From JANRKT01 sp033763355 (GTDB taxonomy: Bacteria; Bacteroidota; Bacteroidia; Chitinophagales; Chitinophagaceae), in contig JANRKT010000346.1 of assembly GCA_033763355.1 (NCBI GenBank), forward strand, positions 1-15,887: a stretch of DNA of 15,887 bases, in the 5' to 3' direction. Every line of letters begins with the position of its first letter. Positions within the stretch are counted from its first letter, which is position 1. The notes under the pieces were generated by a model. That model searched no databases. It was not told the origin of the DNA and saw only the letters and a list, made by a program, of their open reading frames with translations. The translations under genes and the position numbers were made by a program. Positions 1-8,025 of this stretch are shown piece by piece.

Positions 1-1155
1 AAGGTATTGCTGAAAATATTGTATGCGGTGTTCATCGCCAACGGCGCCACTGTGCACCACATCTTTAAAACATGCACCATTCTCAGTAACTATTATTTCC
101 TTCACCATTCCATAACGCCAGTAACGCTTCAGCATCCTGTAAAAACTTTCTGCATTAATCTCCCAGCCCAAAGCAGTATGCGGCGCCTTACGTGCAGCCG
201 CTTTTACCTCGCTTGCCTGTATGTATGGAACAATAGGATTGTACTTTACGGTAACAGAGAAATAATTCTGTATGCCGATAAAATCAAAATCAAACTTCAT
301 GCGCTCTGTGTATTTCCAGGCCATGCTGTGGAAATGGAGTTTATCCATCAGCGGGAAATCATCATGCGGATAATTGCGGCCGAGGGCAGGTTCAATAAAC
401 AGGCGGTTGAGGAGGATATCCATTCTTTTGGCTGCTGCCACATCTTCCTTTTTTTGCGTAAAGGGTACTACCTCGCTGCAGGAAAATGTGGTGCCGATAT
501 AAGCGCCTTTCACCAGTTTTCTTACAATCCTTCCGCCTTCGGCCTGTGCAAGTGCGGCATTGTGTATGGCAGGAAAAAAATTATTTAAACCCGTTTTACC
601 AGGAGCATGTTTGCCCAGCATATAGCCCAATGATGTAAATCCCACCGGCTCATTTAATATGATCCAGTTCTTTACTTTATCACCGAACTCTTCCGCACAA
701 AAGCTTACATACCTGCTGAACCATTTCAGCATGTGGATACTTGTCCATCCGCCTTCTTTCTCCAGGGCGTGGGGCAGGTCCCAATGGTACAATGTAACAA
801 AAGGCGTAAGCCCAAGCAGTAAACATTCATCAATTACCCTATGGTAAAACGCAACGCCTTCTTTATTCATTTTTCCAATGCCTTCCGGAAAAACCCTGCT
901 CCATGATATAGAAAAGCGAAACACATTAAAGCCGAGGGCTTTTACCAGGAGCAGGTCATCTTTATAGCGGTGATAAAAATCGCAGGCTTCATAAGGCTTA
1001 TGCCCGCCTTTTATTTTTCCCTGCCTTCGTGCAAATACATCCCAGACAGAAAGGCCCCTGCCATCAATATTATAAGCCCCTTCGTTTTGTGCGGCCGCTA
1101 TTGCCACACCCCACAGGAAATCTTTGCCGAAAGAGCTTGCGTTTAACTGGTACAA
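1..1155 (-). CDS. Family 1 glycoside hydrolase, beta-glucosidase-like (partial, left edge)
   Basis: An uninterrupted minus-strand frame gives 385 residues before the window ends, so roughly the last 60-80 residues of a usual GH1 enzyme are missing. The motifs are diagnostic: FGKDFLWGVAIAAAQNEGAY (9-28), FRFSISWSRVFPEG (79-92), TLYHWDLPHAL (121-131), the acid/base WIILNEPVGF (164-173) with E169, FIGIQNYFS (292-300) and the nucleophile segment IIVTENGA (354-361) with E358. The enzyme cleaves beta-linked glucosides or similar sugars by the retaining mechanism. No ATG exists upstream in frame: a TAA at 1165-1167 is followed by only a few codons, and TTG at 1155 gives MYQLNASSFGKDF, a normal GH1 opening without signal peptide. 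A cytoplasmic location is therefore likely. It could recycle oligosaccharides or be a metabolic neighbour unconnected with the polysaccharide. Confidence 0.9.
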   Translation of the reverse strand, partial: MYQLNASSFGKDFLWGVAIAAAQNEGAYNIDGRGLSVWDVFARRQGKIKGGHKPYEACDFYHRYKDDLLLVKALGFNVFRFSISWSRVFPEGIGKMNKEGVAFYHRVIDECLLLGLTPFVTLYHWDLPHALEKEGGWTSIHMLKWFSRYVSFCAEEFGDKVKNWIILNEPVGFTSLGYMLGKHAPGKTGLNNFFPAIHNAALAQAEGGRIVRKLVKGAYIGTTFSCSEVVPFTQKKEDVAAAKRMDILLNRLFIEPALGRNYPHDDFPLMDKLHFHSMAWKYTERMKFDFDFIGIQNYFSVTVKYNPIVPYIQASEVKAAARKAPHTALGWEINAESFYRMLKRYWRYGMVKEIIVTENGACFKDVVHSGAVGDEHRIQYFQQYL

Positions 1156-1327
1156 ATAAAATATTTACACGAAGTTGATGACAGAATAATTATGCAGAGA
1201 TTAAGCTATTGTTATTTTATAACAGTAAATTAAAACGCTGCTGTCACTCCGGTGTAAACAGGGATTTGTCAGGAATTGTGATAATGATGGGCTCCGCCGC
1301 CATGACTTCAGAGCGGGCGGAAAGTGT
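1156..1327. other. 172-base spacer between the fusion gene and the GH1 gene
   Basis: No gene is supported here. Near its upper end, a GC-rich imperfect inverted repeat (about 1292-1320, CCGCC arms with GGCGG) lies directly after the fusion-gene stop and could mark the end of the polysaccharide transcript, but no T-run follows on the minus strand. The rest is A/T-rich, and I could not find a good -33/-7 promoter for the GH1 gene by eye. Confidence 0.3.
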
Positions 1328-2959
1328 TTATGAAGCTTTGCTGAGAAAGGATTTTACAATGGTATCAAAAACTGTGAAACCATTATGCGAGGAGAGATGA
1401 TGGTTGCCGATAACTTTTTTGTCGTAGGAGGGGAGTATCTCTTCAACAAGTTTTTCCTCGTATTCAAAAGGGGTTATTTTAAGTATTTCAAATATGGATA
1501 TTTTCTTTCCGTACAAATCAAAGCCAAACCCCTGTGCTGCACGGAAAAATTTTCCGTCTTTTTTCAAGAGGCCTGCGTTCCTTCCGTTTGAAGCATCCAC
1601 CATTATAGGGTTCATGGCATGAGGTTGCCACTTGCCGGAGAAAAGGTCATCGGCATAATAAATAAACAGTTCATTGGTGGCGCCGCCGCCGGGGTTCATG
1701 ATGTTGGTGAGCATATACCATTTGCCGTCTTTCTGCATCAGCATGGTATCAACGGTGTGCACCCCATCCATTAATACTTTTACAAGCTCCCATTTTTCAG
1801 GAAAGCTGGTGCATTTGTAGAGCCTGATTTGTCCCGATTGCCATGTTTCAGGGCACATGTAAATTTCATTTTCGTGTTCAAAAATGAAAGGGAAGGAAAG
1901 ATGGAATTCTTCATCAATGATGGTAGCCTTTTTAATGAAGCTGTTGTTTGCATATTCCAATACTGATATCATTCCTTTTCCTCTTTTATAGCAAAATTCC
2001 TCAACAAATAAATAAGGCTTGCTTTTGTAAAAGAAAATGAACGGGTCTGCATAAAACGTATGGGGCGGGTTGCTTACCGTTTTGGTTTGAGACAGCTCAA
2101 GGTTGTCCCATTCCGCGGTGGAATACCTTACTTCCCATCTTTCAGAACGGCCCCTTATACTGTCAGATGCTTTTCTGAATTTTATAAATGAAAGTTGTAC
2201 AAGGTATTTTAATGTCTGGTATAAATTGGGATAACGTTGTGCTTTGAAAGCATTTTCTGTTTTACGGACCTTGACTTTGCCTGTAACAGCAACTGATTCT
2301 AGAAATGATTTAATGTGGTGATATGCATTTTCCAGAAAGAATACCTGGTTGAGCAGGTAAGAATATTGGGTAGGGTAACTGCCTTTAAAAACAATTTCCC
2401 TTTTACCCTTGTCAGTGGTTGTACGTTCAATGATGAATTCAGTTTGTTCTTTTTTATGATAAACTTCCCAAAAGCCCGGCGGACTGGATATCCTGTTTCC
2501 TTCGTTCCTGTGCTGAAATGAAATGAAGCCCATTTCAGGGATATTCGCTATTTCATCTCCCGGTTCAGCATTGCTGAAATTTAAAATAAGGTCAGGCTTG
2601 ATTTTCTTTAAAGTGGTTACATCTTCTCTGCTGAATTGCAAAAAAGAACCCTTTGAAGATGAAACCGGGTTAACAGTAATGGTCTTATCAGCATCAGTTG
2701 AAAGCAGGTAGTCCCTGAAATATTTTTCATCAGGGAGTTGTTTTCTTATTAGGACTTTTTTTTCAATATTCACTGCAAGGTTAAATAATCTTTGTTTGAT
2801 GCCCGGCAAATAATCTTTACACTTGCTGATGATTACAAAGGTTTCAAAAAGATTTTTTCTTTGTAGTAAATATTTCAGGATGTCATGCGTAAAAAAGTCA
2901 GCATCGGGTCTGGCAACCAGTAAAGCTATCTTTAGTTTCTTCTGTGGTACGCTCATCAT
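1328..2959 (-). CDS. Formyltransferase-like domain fused to GINT1-like beta-propeller domain
   Basis: This 543-residue protein has two adjacent ATG codons at its start (2959 and 2956). Residues 8-220 resemble the formyltransferase N-terminal fold: KLKIALLVARPDADFFTHDI (8-27), KIKPDLILNFSNAEPGD (119-135), MGFISFQHRNEGNRISSPPG (143-162) and ERTTTDKGKREIVFKGSYPT (178-197). H150 and D183 can be matched to the catalytic His and Asp of methionyl-tRNA formyltransferase, but the catalytic Asn position is Phe or Ser. Residues about 272-535 resemble the N-terminal propeller-like domain of plant GINT1 (glucosamine inositolphosphorylceramide transferase): FYADPFIFFYKSKPYLFVEE (302-321), SFPFIFEHENEIYMCPET (355-372), GKWYMLTN (412-419), ELFIYYADDLFSGKWQPHAM (430-449) and GRNAGLLKKDGKFFRAAQGF (459-478). 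No signal peptide or membrane helix is seen, so it is probably cytoplasmic. It may modify or bind the lipid-linked glycan; its activity is unknown. It follows wcaJ by 30 bases and is probably cotranscribed. Confidence 0.75.
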   Translation of the reverse strand: MMSVPQKKLKIALLVARPDADFFTHDILKYLLQRKNLFETFVIISKCKDYLPGIKQRLFNLAVNIEKKVLIRKQLPDEKYFRDYLLSTDADKTITVNPVSSSKGSFLQFSREDVTTLKKIKPDLILNFSNAEPGDEIANIPEMGFISFQHRNEGNRISSPPGFWEVYHKKEQTEFIIERTTTDKGKREIVFKGSYPTQYSYLLNQVFFLENAYHHIKSFLESVAVTGKVKVRKTENAFKAQRYPNLYQTLKYLVQLSFIKFRKASDSIRGRSERWEVRYSTAEWDNLELSQTKTVSNPPHTFYADPFIFFYKSKPYLFVEEFCYKRGKGMISVLEYANNSFIKKATIIDEEFHLSFPFIFEHENEIYMCPETWQSGQIRLYKCTSFPEKWELVKVLMDGVHTVDTMLMQKDGKWYMLTNIMNPGGGATNELFIYYADDLFSGKWQPHAMNPIMVDASNGRNAGLLKKDGKFFRAAQGFGFDLYGKKISIFEILKITPFEYEEKLVEEILPSYDKKVIGNHHLSSHNGFTVFDTIVKSFLSKAS

Positions 2960-2989
2960 TTCAGTTCTTAAAAAGTTTTAAGGCAAATG

Positions 2990-4402
2990 CTAAAAAGCGT
3001 TTTTATCACCCTTAATTATGCTTAATACAGTAAGTATCATGATGCGCACATCCAGCCAGAGGCTCCAGTTCTCAAGGTACCATATGTCGTGTTCCACTCT
3101 CCGTCTCATCTGTGTAAAACTTTTTGTTTCGCCCCGAAAGCCGCGTACCTGGGCCCATCCTGTTATGCCGGGCTTTACGAAATAGCGGATCATGTATTCA
3201 TCTACTTTGCCTATTGATGCCTGGTTCAGGGGAACAGGGTGTGGCCTTGGCCCCACTATTGACATGTTGCCCATCAGTACATTCCAGAACTGAGGTAATT
3301 CATCAAGGCTTGTTTTTCTTAAAAAAGTGCCAAGTTTTGTAATTCTCGGGTCGTTGCGTGTTGCCTGTTTGTATCTCCCCTCATCGTCAACATCCGTACT
3401 GTCTGCTACCATGGTCCTGAATTTTACAAGGGAAAACAACCTGTTGTCCCGGCCGCTTCGTTTCTGAAAGAAGAAAACCGGGCCCTTGAAACGTGATTCG
3501 ATCCACACCAGTAAAGCAATAACGGGGATGACCCATGAAAGGATGCAGATAATGATAGTGGCGCTTGTGAAAATATCAAATAGCCTTTTTTTGAAGCGGT
3601 TACTTACATCATTAAGCGGTTCATTGTGCAATGAAAGAACAGGCATGTCTTTGAGGTAATCAATATGAACCGGCCTGTTGATGTACCTGGACATATCCGG
3701 GATAACATGGAACCGTATGCAGGCCTGTTCGGCCTCCTCCATAAAACTGTATATTTCTTTTTTCTGTTCCGGTGCTATTGTTGAATAAATTTCATTTATC
3801 TCGTATTGCCTCGAAACGGACATGGTGTCTTTTATCGAACTCAGTATCGGGTAATTTGATAACTCATGAACATTGTCAGGCTCTTCGCAAAAACCAACGA
3901 TCTCTGTTTTTAAACTTTCTTCTTCAAGATAGGAGGCCAGTTTTTTTGCAGGCTCATTGTAACCGATGATAATAACCTTTTTTGTAAGATAGTCCTTATC
4001 ACGGAAATAATAGCGTACAAGAAGATAGGCTATCCTGTTGATGAGCAGCCCGGCGCCTGTGCCTGCTACTGTAATTATTACAAACGCCCTGGACAGGTCA
4101 AGCAGTTTAAAAACAAAGAGGTACAGGAAAACCAGGCCCAGCCACAGGAGAAAAGCCCTGAAAGTATAACGGGAGAATAACTCAAAGGACATGATATACC
4201 GCTGACTGTAAATGTTTACAATAAGGCTTATCATTATCCAGGACAGGTTAAGGTATATCCAGAACCAGTCAAGTTTGATGTAATCAACGGGGGAAATATG
4301 TTTCTGAAGCGTAAGCTTGGAAATGATTACAACCAGGTTGATAATGATAATGTCAAGTCCGGGCAGTGCCAGCTGAAGAAACCTTGCAAAACGATTATTC
4401 AT
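2990..4402 (-). CDS. wcaJ: Undecaprenyl-phosphate glucose phosphotransferase (initiating enzyme)
   Basis: This 470-residue protein starts at ATG 4402 and has the full polyprenyl-phosphohexose phosphotransferase layout. Four N-terminal hydrophobic segments (about 12-30, 48-66, 82-100, 105-128) precede a Rossmann-like soluble domain (KKVIIIGYNEPAKKLASYLE, 141-160). A fifth hydrophobic segment (278-302) leads into the catalytic domain: FFQKRSGRDN (311-320), SLVKFRTM (324-331), LRKTSLDELPQFWNVL (361-376) with the Asp-Glu pair 367/368, SIVGPRPHPVPLN (381-393) and KPGITGWAQVRGFRGET (410-426). These match WcaJ-type enzymes that transfer hexose-1-phosphate, usually glucose, from UDP-sugar to undecaprenyl phosphate at the inner membrane, starting each repeat unit. 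A galactose-1-phosphate specificity cannot be excluded. It is unusual in sitting near the end of the operon. Its stop is 30 bases before the next start. Confidence 0.93.
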   Translation of the reverse strand: MNNRFARFLQLALPGLDIIIINLVVIISKLTLQKHISPVDYIKLDWFWIYLNLSWIMISLIVNIYSQRYIMSFELFSRYTFRAFLLWLGLVFLYLFVFKLLDLSRAFVIITVAGTGAGLLINRIAYLLVRYYFRDKDYLTKKVIIIGYNEPAKKLASYLEEESLKTEIVGFCEEPDNVHELSNYPILSSIKDTMSVSRQYEINEIYSTIAPEQKKEIYSFMEEAEQACIRFHVIPDMSRYINRPVHIDYLKDMPVLSLHNEPLNDVSNRFKKRLFDIFTSATIIICILSWVIPVIALLVWIESRFKGPVFFFQKRSGRDNRLFSLVKFRTMVADSTDVDDEGRYKQATRNDPRITKLGTFLRKTSLDELPQFWNVLMGNMSIVGPRPHPVPLNQASIGKVDEYMIRYFVKPGITGWAQVRGFRGETKSFTQMRRRVEHDIWYLENWSLWLDVRIMILTVLSIIKGDKNAF

Positions 4403-4562
4403 GATTTAAAGGGAAAAAGGTTGATAAAATAATGGTTATGCGTGGTTCAATGAAGTAAGGGCGGGTTGATCAGGATATGCGGTAACAAACAAACTGACCG
4501 GGAAAAATTATTTCGTTTTCCGGATGTATTGTTTTTTAATTTAAAAACAGGAGCGGATAATT
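4403..4562 (-). promoter_or_regulatory. 160-base spacer with two hairpins before the wcaJ-like gene
   Basis: Two inverted repeats follow the GT4 stop. The first, TGTTTTT/AAAAACA (4530-4536 with 4543-4549), is a pure A/T-closed stem of 7 bp. The second, CCGGGAAAA/TTTTCCGG (4498-4506 with 4516-4523), pairs over 8 bp with one bulged G and a loop of about 9 bases. Neither is followed by a strong U-run on the minus strand, so they may be weak terminators or processing sites. I found no clear Bacteroidota promoter in the remainder and no gene. Confidence 0.42.
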
Positions 4563-5687
4563 TCAGTTAAGCGCATCTGCAATACCCGCTGCAAAATTTT
4601 TTACCATATTCTCAACGGTATAATTCAGGGCGCTTTCTTTACAGTTCTTTTTTAAGTAGTTGAGTTTTTCCCTGTTATTTATCAGTTTGTCAACAGCATT
4701 GATATAGCTGTTGAGGTTGTTTTTTGTGATGATCCCGTTTTCACCGTTTTCAAGGTATTCAATTTCAGGGCTGTGATATTCATACTCGGTTGTAACAACA
4801 GGGCAGTTAAATGAAAAAGAATCCAGTATTGCAAGCCCTACAAGGCCGGGCAACATAAAGAAATCGGCAAGTTTAAAATGCAAGGCTTTGTTGCGGCCGA
4901 ATTGTGTGCCTGCCCACACCAGCCAGGGCCTTGTTAAGAGTGCATCTTTAACCAGGTATTCATCAGGCCCACCGCCTACAATAAGTAATTTAAATGAGGG
5001 GTTTTTGCTTCTTATCTGGTCTGCGGCTTCAAGCAGGAACTCAATTCTTTTTTCTTTGTATAACGACCCGCAGTAAATACCTACCATATCGTTCTGACCT
5101 ATCTGGTATTTCAGCTTCAGGCTCCGTACTTCATTGTCATCAATGGTGTTGAACCACTCAATGTTTTTTCTTGTATCAATGGCATTCTGTACTATGGTGA
5201 TTTTATTTTCGGGGTAACCGTTTTTTACAAGAAAGTTTTTTATTCCGGCTGTGTAGGCAAACCACCAGTCGCAATGATTGGTGTATATTCTTTTAAATTT
5301 ATTGAACAGGCTTGATTTTTTATCCTGAAGGTTCAGTCCGTGCCCCCAGAATGCAAATTTCTTTTTTCCCGGCAACAGCCTTCTTAATAAAAGGTAATAA
5401 TTAATAAGGAGCTTATTGGCCTGTTCAACAATAACAAGGTCTGCATTGTTGACTTCTTTAAATGCGGGCTGCCAGATAAAAGCGTATTTACCCATCTTAA
5501 AGATGGTATTCTTTTTATATTTAGCCCAGTCAAGGGCTACGTAATCTTTTTTCTGGGCTTCCATGTCCTGGCCGTAAATAATGTCAAGGTCAATTGAATT
5601 AGAGGCCAGTTCTTTTTTTAATAATTCATAAAACCTGATGCGGTATTCAGGTGTGTACCTGTACACAATAAGCGCTTTTTTGTTCAT
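4563..5687 (-). CDS. Family 4-like glycosyltransferase with altered E-x7-E motif
   Basis: This 374-residue GT-B protein starts at ATG 5687. The N-terminal half has ALIVYRYTPEYRIRFYELL (5-23), ADLVIVEQANKLLINYYLLL (82-101) and FWGHGLNLQD (113-122). The C-terminal half has GIYCGSLYKEKRIEFLLEA (203-221), LLIVGGGPDEYLV (234-246) and MLPGLVGLAILDSFSFNCPV (278-297). In ordinary GT4 enzymes the last segment carries E-x7-E; here the matching positions are G281 and D289, so the first Glu is missing and the second is Asp. The rest of the donor-domain pattern is intact, which suggests a divergent subfamily rather than decay. It probably adds a sugar to the repeat unit. After its stop come 160 bases with two inverted repeats before the wcaJ-like gene. 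Confidence 0.83.
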   Translation of the reverse strand: MNKKALIVYRYTPEYRIRFYELLKKELASNSIDLDIIYGQDMEAQKKDYVALDWAKYKKNTIFKMGKYAFIWQPAFKEVNNADLVIVEQANKLLINYYLLLRRLLPGKKKFAFWGHGLNLQDKKSSLFNKFKRIYTNHCDWWFAYTAGIKNFLVKNGYPENKITIVQNAIDTRKNIEWFNTIDDNEVRSLKLKYQIGQNDMVGIYCGSLYKEKRIEFLLEAADQIRSKNPSFKLLIVGGGPDEYLVKDALLTRPWLVWAGTQFGRNKALHFKLADFFMLPGLVGLAILDSFSFNCPVVTTEYEYHSPEIEYLENGENGIITKNNLNSYINAVDKLINNREKLNYLKKNCKESALNYTVENMVKNFAAGIADALN

Positions 5688-5725
5688 TTTACTTTATTTA
5701 TTGTTTTCAGTCTGGTATGAAAGGG

Positions 5726-6601
5726 CTACGATGTATGCAAAACTATTTTCTTCAGTTCCGAAAAAACTATTCTTGAAATATCAAAGGCAAAGTAAAGCAC
5801 CGGGATCCTTCCATGCTTCTTCGCCCATTTAAAGCGGTTGGCAAGATTGATACCTGACTTTTTGGAGAAGAACATGTCTTTCCAGTAGGAAAAGCCTTTC
5901 TTTTTATGTACACCATTTAAACCGGTAAGTTGTATATGGTTGTATACAACCGCAAAAGTTGAAATAAATGATTTATAACCCGCTTTATTTGCACGGGCAG
6001 AAAAATCCTCATCAGCCATATAGTGGGGAAATTCTTTCTGATCGAACATCCCGATCTTTTTTATTACCGGAACAGGTATTAAAACACCCCTGCCCCACAG
6101 CAGATCGCTTGGGATGGCCTTAGTGGTTTCCTGGAGTTTACTTAGCGTATCTGAAGGCTTTGCATTGGGCTTGTATAATGCGGTGTACTTGTTCCAGCGA
6201 AGCCCGCAATATTCAACAAACTCTGGATTGTTGATATCTACAGAAATGGAACCAACAAGGCATGGTTTGTTATCGTTGTAAACTTCAAGAAGTTTTTCAA
6301 AATAATCCGGTTTTACAATAAGGTCGTTGTTAAGTGTAAGTATAAAATCATCATCCGGTACATTTTTTTCAAGAATATGGTCAACGGCAAGATTGGTAGC
6401 GCCTGTCCACCACAAGTTGCCGTCTCCGCGTAAAACCTCAACATCGGGAAAATTATTCCTGATATGGGAATATGTTCCGTCGGTTGAGCCATCATCAACA
6501 ACAATTATTCTGAAATCGCGGAAATTTTGCTGTTTCAGGGAACTGATGCAGTTGATGGTGTAATGGAGCCTGTTAAATACCGGAATAATTACGTGTATCA
6601 T
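5726..6601 (-). CDS. Family 2 glycosyltransferase, rhamnosyltransferase-like
   Basis: This 291-residue GT-A enzyme starts at ATG 6601. It shows HVIIPVFNRLHYTINCISSL (3-22), VVDDGSTDGT (34-43), RGDGNLWWTGATNLAV (58-73), the metal-site segment LTLNNDLIV (88-96), LLWGRGVLIP (167-176) and the catalytic-region PHYMADEDFSARA (192-204). The G-N-L-W-W-T-G-A motif is common in a subgroup of bacterial GT2 enzymes often annotated as rhamnosyltransferases; the donor here is not proven. It lacks a long transmembrane region, so it should act on lipid-linked sugars at the inner face of the membrane. It lies 102 bases after the second Wzy gene and 38 bases before the next GT4. Confidence 0.88.
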   Translation of the reverse strand: MIHVIIPVFNRLHYTINCISSLKQQNFRDFRIIVVDDGSTDGTYSHIRNNFPDVEVLRGDGNLWWTGATNLAVDHILEKNVPDDDFILTLNNDLIVKPDYFEKLLEVYNDNKPCLVGSISVDINNPEFVEYCGLRWNKYTALYKPNAKPSDTLSKLQETTKAIPSDLLWGRGVLIPVPVIKKIGMFDQKEFPHYMADEDFSARANKAGYKSFISTFAVVYNHIQLTGLNGVHKKKGFSYWKDMFFSKKSGINLANRFKWAKKHGRIPVLYFAFDISRIVFSELKKIVLHTS

Positions 6602-6703
6602 TGTTTTTATTTAAGGGTACAAAAGGGTTGAATTTTATGGCAGGCTTAAAAGCAACCAGCCCGGTGATTTAATTTTTATATCATGCTTTTGATTAGCCCA
6701 CTT

Positions 6704-7921
6704 TTATCCTGTAATAATCCGTCTTTCTGCAAGCGGTGTGTTAAGCAATTTTATCTTGTCTTCAGCATTTCGCCTGTAAAGCGGGTAAAAAAATGTAAGA
6801 CCCCATCCGCAAAAAAAGTAAGCATGTGCAGGGAGCTGGTAACTTGTTCCGAATGAAAACATGCAGGCTGCATAGATACAGAACACAAGACCTCCTTCAT
6901 TTGTCCTGAATATTTTCCTGGCAAGTACAAAAAATCCCATGTAAAGCAATACCAGGCCATAAAGGCCAAAATAATATGCATGGTCAATATATGCAGAGTG
7001 AATATGTGTCCCTTTTTCCTCCCAGCCTTCTACTTCCATAATATCGCCAAACTCAAATGCCTGAAGGTCCCACCCCAATATGGGTTTTTGGAATATCCTT
7101 GAAAGGAAAAATTCATTCTGTTCCATGCGCCATCCCCCATTTCCCTGCTCCCTGAATTTCTGGATATCTTCAACCTGCTGGTATAATTCATCCATGAATT
7201 TATTGTCAAAGAGACCCTGCAACGAATAAATTGCTGCAACAGCCACAATACATACTGTTAATGCGAACTTGCCTATTACTTTAGGGTATTTCAGCAGTAT
7301 GATGATTATGGCAAGGGTTGCTGCAATCCACACTGTTCTGTGCTGTGCAATAAATATAAATACCAGCGGGAACAATGCTTTGGTGACCCCTTCTTTTTTG
7401 GAGATATATAAAAGCGAATAATGAATGAAGGGTATTAAAAGCATGCCTGCTTCCATGGAATTGATTATCCTGTAGTCGCCACCCCATCGGAAGCCTTCCC
7501 TTTCACCACTGACAAACAAATAAACTATTTTAATGAAAAGAAGGATGTATATCCATTTGATGACAGTTTCAAGTTTATATCCCATACGGTGTATGATGAG
7601 AAAGGAGCAGCATACGCCCAGCGGTACGAGAACTTTATTAAACACATGGGGGTACATAAAAAAAGTATTGTACTCCCAGTAAGAAAGAAACATGATGTAA
7701 AAGAAATGGAGGAATACCCCGACAGCAATTATTTTTAAAAGCCTGGGCAGTTCAAAGAAACACAAAGCTGTAACAGAAAAATGTACAACAGCAAGAAAAA
7801 TTTCGCAATATTTCTTTACCGTTATGGCCAAGGGAAGTTCTCCATTTGTAAAAGTGATTGAAAAGAAAAGCAACAAAGGAAAGTAAACAAGCGAAATGTA
7901 TTTCAGGTAAAGTTTTTGCAT
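6704..7921 (-). CDS. Wzy-type polymerase or O-antigen ligase family membrane protein, copy 2
   Basis: This 405-residue polytopic membrane protein starts at ATG 7921 and aligns end to end with copy 1 with only two single-residue gaps. Shared landmarks are FNKVLVPLG, RIINSMEAG, FIFIAQHRTVWIA, WRMEQN and EVEGWEEKGTHIHSAYIDHA with the following YYFGLYG. The WaaL-like signature is complete (H308, S309, G319, G322), so this copy does not look dead. Differences cluster at the C-terminal tail, at residues about 215-260 in the periplasmic loop region, and at a glycine-to-aspartate change in GW[G/D]LQAFE (283-290). It may be a second polymerase with another linkage or acceptor, a ligase, or a redundant copy. 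It is flanked by 104- and 102-base spacers, unlike the overlapping genes upstream, so it may be less tightly coupled in translation. Confidence 0.85.
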   Translation of the reverse strand: MQKLYLKYISLVYFPLLLFFSITFTNGELPLAITVKKYCEIFLAVVHFSVTALCFFELPRLLKIIAVGVFLHFFYIMFLSYWEYNTFFMYPHVFNKVLVPLGVCCSFLIIHRMGYKLETVIKWIYILLFIKIVYLFVSGEREGFRWGGDYRIINSMEAGMLLIPFIHYSLLYISKKEGVTKALFPLVFIFIAQHRTVWIAATLAIIIILLKYPKVIGKFALTVCIVAVAAIYSLQGLFDNKFMDELYQQVEDIQKFREQGNGGWRMEQNEFFLSRIFQKPILGWDLQAFEFGDIMEVEGWEEKGTHIHSAYIDHAYYFGLYGLVLLYMGFFVLARKIFRTNEGGLVFCIYAACMFSFGTSYQLPAHAYFFCGWGLTFFYPLYRRNAEDKIKLLNTPLAERRIITG

Positions 7922-8025
7922 AATGTTATTGTTCTCTTTTTGAGGGTTTCAGTTATGCGGATATTTTTATTTTTAATTCTTTTGTAAAACCAGCTTCTTC
8001 TTTTTTAGCCCATGATCTTTTTTCT

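Noticed and set aside
7..588. Plus-strand open frame of 193 codons
   Set aside because: It is antisense to the GH1 gene, whose minus-strand frame carries all catalytic motifs; the plus-strand product has no recognisable domain.
1209..1400. Plus-strand frame of 63 codons covering the 1156-1327 spacer
   Set aside because: It overlaps the 3' end of the fusion gene in antisense, has no known motif and no visible start signals.
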